Positions 1 to 8,181 of a DNA stretch of 64,000 bases are shown here, one piece after another. The notes below the pieces were generated by a model that saw nothing but the letters and a program-made list of their open reading frames with translations, searched no databases and was not told the origin of the DNA. Within the stretch, counting starts at the first letter, position 1. Each line of letters begins with the position of its first letter. Source of the stretch: CALAMD01 sp035301345 (lineage in GTDB: Bacteria > Bacillota > Bacilli > Bacillales > Amphibacillaceae). The stretch lies in NCBI GenBank assembly GCA_035301345.1, contig DATGUM010000024.1, positions 1-64,000 of the forward strand, read 5' to 3'. Both the position numbers and the translations under genes were made by a program.

Positions 1-39
1 ATCCTTCACCGTTGAAATAACTTTCTTTTTCTCTGCCAT
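1..39 (-). CDS. Start of an unidentified gene (partial)
   Basis: Only the first 13 codons lie in the window, reading MAEKKKVISTVKD from an ATG at position 39 on the minus strand. A strong AGGAGG-type ribosome binding site lies about 6-12 bases before the ATG, so this is very probably a real translation start. The lysine-rich opening is too short to identify the product. It is co-directional with the thiolase gene further up the strand but is separated from it by about 380 bases and a terminator-like hairpin, so it probably has its own promoter. Confidence 0.6.
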   Translation of the reverse strand, partial: MAEKKKVISTVKD

Positions 40-340
40 TGTTGTCCTCCTTTCTCACTCATTATTTCACAAGAGTTATTTTATAATTCCAAATATTGCG
101 GAAGGATAAAGTGTTAATAATAAGTATAAAACATAAACAAATAATATACTAATAATTGTATTATATAGGCCTTTTTTACTAACTGAAAGCTAAAAAATAA
201 AGAAATTCAAACCTCATTAAATAAAAGAGATGTACATATTTTGATTTTGAATGTTAAAAATCGATGGAACGTTCATCGGAGAGCAGTTGAGCACGGTTAA
301 TGGCAACCACTTTAAAGAGGATTCTTACATAATAACTAAA

Positions 341-381
341 AATGCTTGTGCTTATCTTTGCTTCCGATAAACACAAGCATT
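341..381 (-). terminator. Terminator-like hairpin after the thiolase gene
   Basis: A 16-base arm (AATGCTTGTGCTTATC) at 341-356 pairs with GATAAACACAAGCATT ending at 381, apart from one mismatch. It lies just past the thiolase stop and probably ends that transcript. Nearly the same hairpin recurs at 31320-31360 next to an insertion-sequence remnant, so it may be part of a mobile repeat. The rest of 40-423 holds no convincing gene. Confidence 0.65.
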
Positions 382-423
382 CTATTCGTCATTTGCTACT
401 TTAACTATTTTCTAATACTTATA

Positions 424-1611
424 TTATGCTTTTGGCACTTCAATAAGAATAGCGTCACCTTGACCGCCACCGCTACAAATTGCTGCAACGCCTAAACCGC
501 CTCCGCGACGTTTTAGTTCATAAGCAAGGGTTAAAATAATTCTTGCACCACTTGCGCCGATCGGGTGACCAAGTGCAACTGCCCCACCATTGACATTAAT
601 TTTCTCTTCGTCGATGTTAGCAATTTCTGCACTAACTAATGAAACAGCCGCAAACGCTTCGTTTATTTCAAATAAATCGATATCTTCTGCTGTTTTTCCT
701 GTCTTTTTAAACAATTCATTAATAACGATACCAGGTGTTTGTGGGAAGTTCTTCGCTTCAACACCAACTGTTGCTTGACCGTGAATAATCGCTAACGGTT
801 CTTTATTTAATTCAGCAGCTTTTTCTTCAGACATCATAACGAATGCGCACGCACCGTCATTTACCCCTGGTGCATTTCCAGCAGTAATCGTTCCGTCTTT
901 CGTAAAGGCTGGTCGTAATTTTGCTAACTTTTCTTCATTCGTGTCAGCACGTGGTCCTTCGTCATCTGTAACGACGATTGGTTCTCCGCGGCGTTGCGGA
1001 ACTTCAACAGGAATTATTTCTTCCGCAAACTTTCCGTCAGCAATCGCCTTTAACGCGCGTTCATGACTGCGAAGTGCCCAGCGATCTTGTTCCTCACGTG
1101 AGAGTGAGAATTCATTCGCTGTTGAGTCACCATATTCGCCCATATGAACACCAGTAAATGAACAAGATAAGCCGTCATGAATCATTAAATCAACGACACG
1201 TTTATCACCCATGCGATTTCCAAAGCGAGCATCTGGTAAAGCGTAAGGAGCATTGCTCATACTTTCCATTCCACCTGCAACGATCACATCTTCTTCACCG
1301 AGACGAATGAGTTGGTCAGCTAGTGTCACACTGCGTAAACCCGAGGCACAAACTTTATTAATCGTTTCAGTTTTTACTTCCCAAGGGAGACCTGCTTCGT
1401 GAGCTGCTTGACGTGATGGTATTTGTCCTTGGCCTGCTTGTAGTACATTTCCGAAAATGACTTCATCAATATCTTCGCCTGCGATACCTGCACGTTTCAC
1501 TGCTTCAGCAATCGCTTGACCACCTAACTGTGACGCTTTAACATCCTTTAACGGTCCACCGAATTTCCCGAATGGTGTTCTTGCACCTGATACGATAACT
1601 GCTTTTCTCAT
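424..1611 (-). CDS. Acetyl-CoA C-acetyltransferase (thiolase)
   Basis: A 395-residue thiolase that condenses two acetyl-CoA to acetoacetyl-CoA or runs the reverse cleavage. The catalytic triad is complete: the nucleophile Cys88 in KVCASG, His349 in GHPIGASG, and Cys379 in CSGGGQG. Spacing and length fit biosynthetic or degradative acetoacetyl-CoA thiolases (AtoB/PhaA/MmgA type). I start at the ATG of MRKAVIV; an ATG three codons earlier sits directly against the GAGG ribosome binding site, whereas this one is 9 bases away. It begins 33 bases after argS on the same strand, so it may be read through from argS. Which of beta-oxidation, mevalonate or ketone-body metabolism it serves is not shown by neighbours. 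Confidence 0.93.
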   Translation of the reverse strand: MRKAVIVSGARTPFGKFGGPLKDVKASQLGGQAIAEAVKRAGIAGEDIDEVIFGNVLQAGQGQIPSRQAAHEAGLPWEVKTETINKVCASGLRSVTLADQLIRLGEEDVIVAGGMESMSNAPYALPDARFGNRMGDKRVVDLMIHDGLSCSFTGVHMGEYGDSTANEFSLSREEQDRWALRSHERALKAIADGKFAEEIIPVEVPQRRGEPIVVTDDEGPRADTNEEKLAKLRPAFTKDGTITAGNAPGVNDGACAFVMMSEEKAAELNKEPLAIIHGQATVGVEAKNFPQTPGIVINELFKKTGKTAEDIDLFEINEAFAAVSLVSAEIANIDEEKINVNGGAVALGHPIGASGARIILTLAYELKRRGGGLGVAAICSGGGQGDAILIEVPKA

Positions 1612-1644
1612 TGTTTCCATCCTCTCTCAAATGTCTGTTAATCT

Positions 1645-3312
1645 TTACATTTTTTCTGGAGCTGTTACGCCAATTAATTGAAGGGCGTTTTGCAATGTTA
1701 TTTGCACAGCTTTCATTAATGAGATACGTGCTTTCGTTAATGGTTCATTATCTATGTGTAACACTTTTTCTGCATTGTAAAAACTGTGTAAATGAGCCGC
1801 TAGATCATAAACATATTGCGTCATTTGATGTGGCGTATACTGCTCAGCTGCTTGTGATACGACTTGCGGAAATTCACCGAGTTTCTTTAATAAGTCGGTT
1901 TCTTTTTCTGATGTTAATAAACTAACGTCGCCAACATGAGCAATGTCATATCCTTGGTTTTCTGCTTGCGCAAGCATCGTGCAAATACGTGCATGTGCAT
2001 ATTGAACATAATACACAGGATTATCTGTTGACTGCGAACGAGCAAGCTCTGTGTCGAAATCTAACTGTGAATCATTAGAGCGCGAAATAAAGAAGTAACG
2101 AACAGCGTCAACGCCTACTTCTTCCATCAGTTCACGTAAGGAAACAGCATTTCCACTACGCTTACTCATCCGGAGCGCTTCACCTTTTTCCAAAATGCTA
2201 ACCATCTGTGTAATTTTCACGTCAAAAACAGATGGGTCATAACCGAGCGCTTCAATCGCTGCACGCATACGGACAATATACCCGTGATGGTCAGCTCCCC
2301 AAACGTTAACAATTTTATCAAAGCCACGTTCGAGTTTGTTGCGGTGATACGCAATATCTGGCGTTAAGTACGTATACGATCCGTCATTTTTAATGAGGAC
2401 GCGGTCTTTATCATCGCCAAAATCTGTTGAACGAAACCACGTAGCTCCGTCCTGTTCATAGCTATAGTTTTTATCTTTTAAAATAGCGAGTGCATCCGCT
2501 ATTTGTGTCCCTTCATACAATGAGCGTTCTGAGAACCAATGGTCGAAGTGCACACGGAACATCGATAAATCATTCGCAATATATTCGAGCATTTTCTTTA
2601 ATCCGTACTCTTTAAAATGGGATAAACGCTCGTCATCACTCGCTTCTAACCACTTATCAGCATCTTCTGCGACTAATTCCTTCGCTGCTTCAATAATATC
2701 AGGCCCATAATAACCATCTTCTGGCATATTCGCTTCTTTACCGAGTGCTTCTTTGTAGCGAGCATCAATTGATAAAGCTAAGTTATCAATTTGATTACCT
2801 GCGTCATTAATATAATATTCACGTTCAACATCATAACCAGCAGCAGCTAAAACGTTACAAAGAACGTCACCAAAAGCTGCTCCTCTTGCGTGACCTAAAT
2901 GCAAGCGACCTGTCGGATTCACAGAAACGAATTCAACTTGTACACGTTCCCCATTCTTTGCCGCTTTACCGTAATTTTCTCCTTCTTTGAAAATAACGGG
3001 AATGAGATCTCCTAAATAATCACTTTTCATAAAGAAGTTGATGAAGCCAGGTCCAGCAATTTCTATCTTTTCAATAGATGATGATTGTTTATCAATGTGA
3101 TCAACGATTTGTTCAGCAATTTGACGAGGTGCTTGACGAGCGACACGTGCTAATTGCATGGCGATATTCGTAGCGAAGTCACCGTGGTCCTTTTCACGTG
3201 GCTTCTCAAGGATAATCGGTGGTATGTTTTCAATCGTCGTTAGTTGTGCGTCAACGACAGCTTGTCGAATCGCGTCTTTTAGTTGTTCTTCCGTTTGTGC
3301 TAAAACGTTCAT
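1645..3312 (-). CDS. argS: Arginyl-tRNA synthetase
   Basis: A 555-residue class I aminoacyl-tRNA synthetase that charges tRNA-Arg with arginine. Order of domains: the ArgS-specific N-terminal Add-1 domain (about 1-90), the Rossmann catalytic domain with the HIGH-type motif HLGH at 138-141, a KMSKS-equivalent region (RMSKRSGN), and the alpha-helical DALR anticodon-binding domain over the last ~120 residues, ending in the family-typical GV.APEKM. Its start overlaps the end of the upstream ywiB-like gene by 4 bases, so the two are translationally coupled, the same order as in Bacillus subtilis. No T-box leader is visible before the pair. Confidence 0.98.
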   Translation of the reverse strand: MNVLAQTEEQLKDAIRQAVVDAQLTTIENIPPIILEKPREKDHGDFATNIAMQLARVARQAPRQIAEQIVDHIDKQSSSIEKIEIAGPGFINFFMKSDYLGDLIPVIFKEGENYGKAAKNGERVQVEFVSVNPTGRLHLGHARGAAFGDVLCNVLAAAGYDVEREYYINDAGNQIDNLALSIDARYKEALGKEANMPEDGYYGPDIIEAAKELVAEDADKWLEASDDERLSHFKEYGLKKMLEYIANDLSMFRVHFDHWFSERSLYEGTQIADALAILKDKNYSYEQDGATWFRSTDFGDDKDRVLIKNDGSYTYLTPDIAYHRNKLERGFDKIVNVWGADHHGYIVRMRAAIEALGYDPSVFDVKITQMVSILEKGEALRMSKRSGNAVSLRELMEEVGVDAVRYFFISRSNDSQLDFDTELARSQSTDNPVYYVQYAHARICTMLAQAENQGYDIAHVGDVSLLTSEKETDLLKKLGEFPQVVSQAAEQYTPHQMTQYVYDLAAHLHSFYNAEKVLHIDNEPLTKARISLMKAVQITLQNALQLIGVTAPEKM

Positions 3313-3749
3313 GCTTTGTTCTCCTCCTGAAATGTTAATAATAGCGAATGCTTTCTTTTTTCTTGCCCATTTAATCGGACGTTATAATCAATCGACAAAC
3401 GACCCGCTGATTGCTCAGTTGGTCGTTCGTAATGAATCGCTTCTGTAACAGTTTCCATATGAAAGTTTCCATGTGGGTGTTGATAAACACTTTCTGTCAT
3501 ACGCTGCTGATCAAATTGTTGATTCATCTGAACAGCACCTGTTCGTTTAATTGAGACTTTATTTTTATGAATCGTCAGTAAATTATTTACAAAAACATCA
3601 TCATCTAACGCTTCTTTATATGTAATAACGTCAAAACGTTCTTTTTTATAATACGAACCGACTGCTTTAACAACATTGTATTCTTTTTCGCCATCGTCAT
3701 CAATAGACATCGCGAACTTAATCGATATACGCTGTTTTTCTGTCGTCAT
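3309..3749 (-). CDS. ywiB: DUF1934 beta-barrel protein, YwiB-like
   Basis: A 146-residue protein of the DUF1934/YwiB family, small cytoplasmic lipocalin-like beta-barrels of unknown function that sit upstream of argS in many Bacilli. Visible family features are the alternating beta-strand pattern, the DVFVNNLLTIHKNKVSIKR segment and the repeated ERP/DYNVRLNGQ strand near the end. I chose the ATG (MTTEKQ), about 12 bases after the AGGAG; an in-frame TTG four codons earlier abuts the binding site. The gene overlaps argS by 4 bases. Assignment rests on sequence pattern plus position. Confidence 0.85.
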   Translation of the reverse strand: MTTEKQRISIKFAMSIDDDGEKEYNVVKAVGSYYKKERFDVITYKEALDDDVFVNNLLTIHKNKVSIKRTGAVQMNQQFDQQRMTESVYQHPHGNFHMETVTEAIHYERPTEQSAGRLSIDYNVRLNGQEKRKHSLLLTFQEENKA

Positions 3750-3891
3750 ATACTCTTTCAACTCCTACGGCTATTTATTCAATAGTTTCGTAACCGTATT
3801 ATAGCCTTTTAATGGAAAAATAACACTATTCTTTCATGAAGTCATCGTTTAACAATGAGGATTTATATGTGAGGATTACGTATAAACGTGT

Positions 3892-3938
3892 AAAAAGGCT
3901 GATAACAACGATTTCCGTCGCTGCTATCAACCTTTTTA
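3892..3938. terminator. Hairpin terminator between ywhD and ywiB
   Basis: AAAAAGGCTGATA pairs with TATCAACCTTTTT across a ~20-base interior, giving a stem with A and T runs on both sides. It would stop ywhD transcripts on the minus strand before the ywiB-argS operon. The rest of 3750-4048 carries no gene I can support. Confidence 0.6.
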
Positions 3939-4048
3939 CTGTCCTAGTAATACATGTATAAGACATGTATCTATATCCTACAAATTCCTACCAAAAAGAA
4001 CAAGCGTTATTCATGTCTTCTCATCATTATTCTTTATTTTGTCACATT

Positions 4049-4576
4049 TCATTCACTTATGGCGAGTTGATTTTTCAAATCATCTGACGACAATTCCCAC
4101 ATTTCCTCATTAAAATCAATTAAAAATTGTTTGAGTAATTGTTTTGATTGGTCATCCATATGTTCGACGATAATGTGTCCCTTTAATGATTTCTCCATAT
4201 GTGTCACGTGTTCTGCCATTGATTTATAGGCGCGCTTATTCGGTTTATCAACAATTAGTTCACTACCTGCAACACCTGCATAAAATGGACCGTTCTCACC
4301 ACGTTCTACTGTTATCCAGACAATCCAGTACAGTAAGCCGTCTGGTACTTCTTCTTTATCCGGATAATATCTCACGCGACGTTCTACATCACTTCTCGCA
4401 TGCATCGCGTCCATATCAACGTATGCTTTATTTTCATTCGTATCAATAATAATAGAGGACATATTCTCTAAACTAATAGATCCGACACCGAATCCTCCAT
4501 GACCATCCGTGGAGTCACCGCTTATAATTGTAAATGTTTGACGTTTTTTCCCATCCGGGTTTTGACCGACACTCAA
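4049..4576 (-). CDS. ywhD: YwhD family protein
   Basis: A 175-residue protein matching the YwhD family of Bacillales (usually about 170 residues), whose function is not established. Recognisable stretches are the glycine-rich N-terminal FTIISGDSTDGHGGFGVG, VERRVRYYPDKEEVPDG and FYAGVAGSELIVD. It starts with TTG, 7 bases after a clear AAGGAGG. It has no membrane segment or signal peptide, so it is probably cytoplasmic. It lies between ywfO and ywiB-argS, matching the relative order of these genes in Bacillus subtilis. Confidence 0.85.
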   Translation of the reverse strand: MSVGQNPDGKKRQTFTIISGDSTDGHGGFGVGSISLENMSSIIIDTNENKAYVDMDAMHARSDVERRVRYYPDKEEVPDGLLYWIVWITVERGENGPFYAGVAGSELIVDKPNKRAYKSMAEHVTHMEKSLKGHIIVEHMDDQSKQLLKQFLIDFNEEMWELSSDDLKNQLAISE

Positions 4577-4795
4577 TTATAATCCTCCTTGTATATTATT
4601 TTATGACATATCTTTTAGTTTTTTATACGATGTGGCGATTGAGCCACAGTTTTTATTGTATCATATGGCGCCGTTCTCTTTTATTAATTTGCTTTATAAG
4701 ATTGAGTCAAGTATTTGTCGATGCCCAATAAATATGTTCAAAATACCATCTTTTGTATAGATTATTATTAAATTATTTGTTAATCACTTGGCGAT

Positions 4796-4882
4796 CGTTT
4801 CAGAACGATACTACGCTTGCCCACGAAGAATTGAAGTGCATTATTCGTAGATAAGCGAAGTACATTTCTGAAGTGGAAACTT
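4796..4882. repeat. Imperfect palindromic repeat, copy A
   Basis: Within a 358-base gene-free gap (4577-4935), the stretch GTTTCAGAACGATACTACGC near 4798 pairs imperfectly with a right arm ending near 4882 (TTCTGAAG). In the centre GAAGAATTGAAG...CATTATTCGT forms an inner hairpin. The core resembles two other intergenic sites near 41430-41495 and 59463-59520, with GAAGAATTGA and CATTCTTC-like blocks in each. I take it as a dispersed, MITE-like palindrome rather than a simple terminator. Confidence 0.45.
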
Positions 4883-4935
4883 TACACAAGTAAGTAGGTC
4901 ATAGTCCCACAAACACTTTACTCATACACTTTATA

Positions 4936-6237
4936 CTACTTCTTTGCCATTTTCATTTTGTTTAATAGTTGATGGATTGGGTGGTTGTCAGGCAATTGTT
5001 CTAAACATTCTTCTGGATAGTATAGTTTGTTGTCTGTACGTTTTTTTCCTGAAATTGAATCAACGACGACAGAGTGCTTTGACAATTCTTTTAACTCATT
5101 ATTCGGCATGAGTAAATAAATTGGCTTTCTTTCACCACTTAATGACTCATAATAGTCATATGGCAAATCTGATGATGAGTCAATCGCTAAATAATAGTTA
5201 GGGTCCCAACCAGCATCAGCGAACAAACGTCTTAATTCCTCATAATCTTCTTCCTGACTTTCTCGGTCGTAATCGATATATTTATAAAGTTTACGGTCCA
5301 TAAAACGTGTACATAAATCACGTAAAACCGGGTCAGACTCACGTTGCCATTGTTGAAAGTAAAAATGAACAATTGGCTCGTCAATTTGTAAATAGTCTTC
5401 CACACGCACATCATCTGCGAAAAGCGATAGAAAATGCGTCGGCTTTAATTTAAATTGATACCCTTGTAAATAAAGTTCTTTTACACGATGAAACGTCTTC
5501 GTTAAAATAACTTCTGAACTTCTCGTGACAGGGTGGAAATATACTTGCCAATACATTTGATAACGACACATAATATAATCTTCTACCGCGTGCATCCCTG
5601 TCGACTTAATGACGACGTGATCTTCATACGGACGCATCACTCTAAGAATTCTCTCCATATCAAAATGCCCGTAACTAACACCTGTAAAATAAGCATCTCG
5701 CTGCAAGTAATCCATACGATCAGCATCTATTTGACTTGAAATAATACTTATGACTAACTTGTTCGCAGACGTTTTATCGATAATAGAAGCTACTTCCTCA
5801 GCAAATCCTGGTGACACTTTTTCTAAAACGTCATTCACTTCTGTTTTCCCTAATAAAATCTTTTTCGTAAATTTCTCATGATCTAATGCAAACACATTTT
5901 CAAATGAATGAGAAAATGGTCCATGACCGAGATCGTGTAAAAGAGCGGCACATAAACTTAATAAACGGTCATCTTTATTCCATTCGTCATACGTTTCAAA
6001 CGTATGAATCATGCGACGAACGACTTCATAAACGCCTAATGAATGATGGAACCTGCTATGTTCTGCACCGTGAAACGTAAAATAAGTCGTTCCTAACTGT
6101 TTAATGCGGCGTAATCTCTGGAATTCTGACGTAGCAATTAAATCCCATATCACTTGATCTGTTACTTGCACGTAACGATGAACGGGATCTTTAAAAACTT
6201 TCACTTCATCTAATTTTTGATTTTTATATGCATTCAT
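4936..6237 (-). CDS. ywfO: HD-domain phosphohydrolase, YwfO-like
   Basis: A 433-residue protein of the HD superfamily related to dNTP triphosphohydrolases. The metal-binding signature is visible as HHSLGV around 64-69, HDLGHGPFSH at 101-110 and a later SQIDADRMDYLQRD segment that supplies the last aspartate. Length and the YFTFHGAEHSRFHHSLG block match the Bacillus YwfO group (SAMHD1-like fold). The likely reaction is hydrolysis of a nucleoside triphosphate or other phosphate ester in the cytoplasm; the true substrate cannot be told from sequence. It is divergent from lipL across about 100 bases. Confidence 0.9.
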   Translation of the reverse strand: MNAYKNQKLDEVKVFKDPVHRYVQVTDQVIWDLIATSEFQRLRRIKQLGTTYFTFHGAEHSRFHHSLGVYEVVRRMIHTFETYDEWNKDDRLLSLCAALLHDLGHGPFSHSFENVFALDHEKFTKKILLGKTEVNDVLEKVSPGFAEEVASIIDKTSANKLVISIISSQIDADRMDYLQRDAYFTGVSYGHFDMERILRVMRPYEDHVVIKSTGMHAVEDYIMCRYQMYWQVYFHPVTRSSEVILTKTFHRVKELYLQGYQFKLKPTHFLSLFADDVRVEDYLQIDEPIVHFYFQQWQRESDPVLRDLCTRFMDRKLYKYIDYDRESQEEDYEELRRLFADAGWDPNYYLAIDSSSDLPYDYYESLSGERKPIYLLMPNNELKELSKHSVVVDSISGKKRTDNKLYYPEECLEQLPDNHPIHQLLNKMKMAKK

Positions 6238-6340
6238 TTTCTCAGCCCGTTTCTTTTTCCTTCATTTTTCTTTATTATATAATATAAAAACTGATTAAAA
6301 AAGAATATCGTTATATACACTAAAGGAGATCGTTATAAAA

Positions 6341-7189
6341 ATGAAAGATTTATTACATAAATATGAAGCGTTTCGTTGGCTTGACTTTACGACAGATGAA
6401 CACCAAAAATTATATACAGCAAAACATTCGTTCGCGCTTGACGATGCACTCGCACAGTCAGTCGGTGATCAACAATCACTCCCGACTGTACGGCTATGGC
6501 TTCACGACCCAACAGTCGTCTTAGGTATTCCGGATGCTCGCTTACCTTATATTGCTGAAGGAATAACTGTGTTTGATCGAAATATTTATGACGTTATCGT
6601 GCGCAACTCTGGTGGTTTAGCAGTTATTCTCGATCCAGGTGTACTGAACATTTCTATTATTTTACCGAACGCTAAAAAGTTATCCATTGATGAAGCATAC
6701 GAATGGATGTATGCGTATATTACACATATGTTCAGTGATTTAACAGATGAGATCGAAGCATATGAAATTGTCGGATCATATTGTCCTGGTGATTATGATT
6801 TGAGTATTCGAGGAGTGAAGTTTGCTGGTTTATCACAGCGCCGTATTAAAGATGGCGTCTCTATACAAATTTATATTGATATCACTGGGGATAGTCATAA
6901 ACGCGCAACACTTATTCGGTCATTTTATGATAAAAGTAAACGAGATGCTGAGTTGACATTTAATTACCCGACGGTTGAATCAGAGAAGATGGGTAATTTA
7001 GCACGACTGTTAGGCGAAGAACTAACTGTAAAAGATGTTGCAATGCGAGCGAAGCATTCTCTTATCGATATTGCAGAAGAAGTAACATTTGAAGAAGCGA
7101 TAACTGACAACGAAAAAACAATTTTTGATTCGCGATTAAAGATGATGGAACAAAGAAACGAACAATTACAAGAAATGCTTTACAAATAA
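6341..7189 (+). CDS. lipL: Octanoyl-[GcvH]:protein N-octanoyltransferase
   Basis: A 282-residue member of the biotin/lipoate ligase fold (BPL_LplA_LipB) that matches LipL (YwfL) of Bacillus. LipL moves the octanoyl group from GcvH to the E2 subunits of 2-oxoacid dehydrogenases, an amidotransfer step in lipoate assembly. Supporting residues are the RNSGGLAVILDPGVLNIS lipoyl-binding strand around 88-105, the putative nucleophile Cys148 in GSYCPGDYD, and the lysine in GVKFAGLSQRR. It has a strong AAAGGAG site before the ATG and ends in a bidirectional terminator. Its neighbours ywfO and ywdK agree with Bacillus gene order. Confidence 0.92.
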   Translation: MKDLLHKYEAFRWLDFTTDEHQKLYTAKHSFALDDALAQSVGDQQSLPTVRLWLHDPTVVLGIPDARLPYIAEGITVFDRNIYDVIVRNSGGLAVILDPGVLNISIILPNAKKLSIDEAYEWMYAYITHMFSDLTDEIEAYEIVGSYCPGDYDLSIRGVKFAGLSQRRIKDGVSIQIYIDITGDSHKRATLIRSFYDKSKRDAELTFNYPTVESEKMGNLARLLGEELTVKDVAMRAKHSLIDIAEEVTFEEAITDNEKTIFDSRLKMMEQRNEQLQEMLYK

Positions 7190-7193
7190 ATAA

Positions 7194-7222
7194 AAGCGTT
7201 GGGCATTAACGTCCCAACGCTT
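7194..7222. terminator. Bidirectional terminator lipL / ywdK
   Basis: A perfect 11-base stem, AAGCGTTGGG(A/C) against its complement CGTCCCAACGCTT, with a short loop CATTAA. It lies between the convergent lipL and ywdK genes and can serve both. Confidence 0.85.
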
Positions 7223-7242
7223 CCTATATAACTTCTAACTTT

Positions 7243-7611
7243 TTATAAAAATTTCATAATTGAATATCCGAGCAATACCCAACCGATTAAAAAGAAAATA
7301 CCGCCAAACGGTGTAATCATTGCTAGACTTTTAATACCTGTTGTTGAATAGAAGTAAAGACTTCCTGAAAACAGTATTGTTCCGATGAAGAATGCCCAGC
7401 CCGAGAGTGACATACTCATTGCTGACGTTTTCATTAACAATAGTCCTGTGACTAACAATGCGCCTGCATGGAACATTTGATACGTGACTGCTTTTTCCCA
7501 CGTTAATAACATTTTTTCAGAAATTTTACCTTCTAGTCCATGTGCTCCAAATGCTCCGAGTGCAACTGCTAGAAAACCATTAATAACTCCGAGTAATAAG
7601 AATAACTTCAT
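7243..7611 (-). CDS. ywdK: DUF423 membrane protein, YwdK-like
   Basis: A 122-residue DUF423 integral membrane protein with four predicted transmembrane helices (roughly 1-20, 40-62, 68-88 and 97-120). The family hallmarks GAFGAHGL near residue 20 and the MFHAGALL helix are present. Function is unknown across the family. It is 12 bases downstream of the small YwdI-like gene and almost certainly co-transcribed with it, the pairing seen in Bacillus subtilis. Confidence 0.92.
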   Translation of the reverse strand: MKLFLLLGVINGFLAVALGAFGAHGLEGKISEKMLLTWEKAVTYQMFHAGALLVTGLLLMKTSAMSMSLSGWAFFIGTILFSGSLYFYSTTGIKSLAMITPFGGIFFLIGWVLLGYSIMKFL

Positions 7612-7623
7612 TATTTTCCCACC

Positions 7624-7878
7624 TTAAAAATCAAAAATAGAATCGCCGTCAATACCTGTTGACAATGATGGTGACGGTTTATTTTGTACGTTGTCATGAG
7701 TCGTTTCAGTCAGCTGACGTTCTAGCTCATCTTCTCGTTGATCCAAAATAAGCTCACATAACATATGCATTTTCATCACATGTTCTTTCATTGTCCGATT
7801 ATCTACTCTAGATTGTTGTTTTGCTTTATTTAATTCCTCTTCCATCCGGCGCAAAATCGCTTCCGTGCTCACTGTCAT
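7624..7878 (-). CDS. ywdI: DUF5327 small helical protein, YwdI-like
   Basis: An 84-residue cytoplasmic protein of the YwdI (DUF5327) type: a heptad-rich, charged helical N-terminal half (MTVSTEAILRRMEEELNKAK) followed by KMHMLCELIL and a low-complexity tail ending DSIFDF. I start at the ATG of MTVSTE because a GAGGAGG site sits 9-10 bases upstream; longer readings upstream have no binding site. It is the first gene of a two-gene operon with ywdK. No function is known. Confidence 0.82.
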   Translation of the reverse strand: MTVSTEAILRRMEEELNKAKQQSRVDNRTMKEHVMKMHMLCELILDQREDELERQLTETTHDNVQNKPSPSLSTGIDGDSIFDF

Positions 7879-8181
7879 CAAATCATGCCTCCTCAACGAT
7901 TTTCCTGACGCTATTATAACATGACTCACATGTTCGTAATAGTTTAACGACACAGGTAACATATTCATAAAAGAACATATCCAGATTTTCCCATTATGTA
8001 TGACGAGTCAAGTGAACCGTTCGTTTTTCCCCATGGATTACTAGTCGCAAAAGAGGTGCACCCACGAAACACTTTCTAGCAGACTTAAGAAGCCAATGAT
8101 GGCTAAATGATTCTAGATTTAATGAAAACGTATTTTTTGATATAATAACAAGTAAGAGATTAAACATTGGAGCTGGTGATA

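Noticed and set aside
3762..4048. T-box or other leader before ywiB-argS
   Set aside because: No T-box motif (such as AGGGTGGNACCGCG) is visible in the gap.
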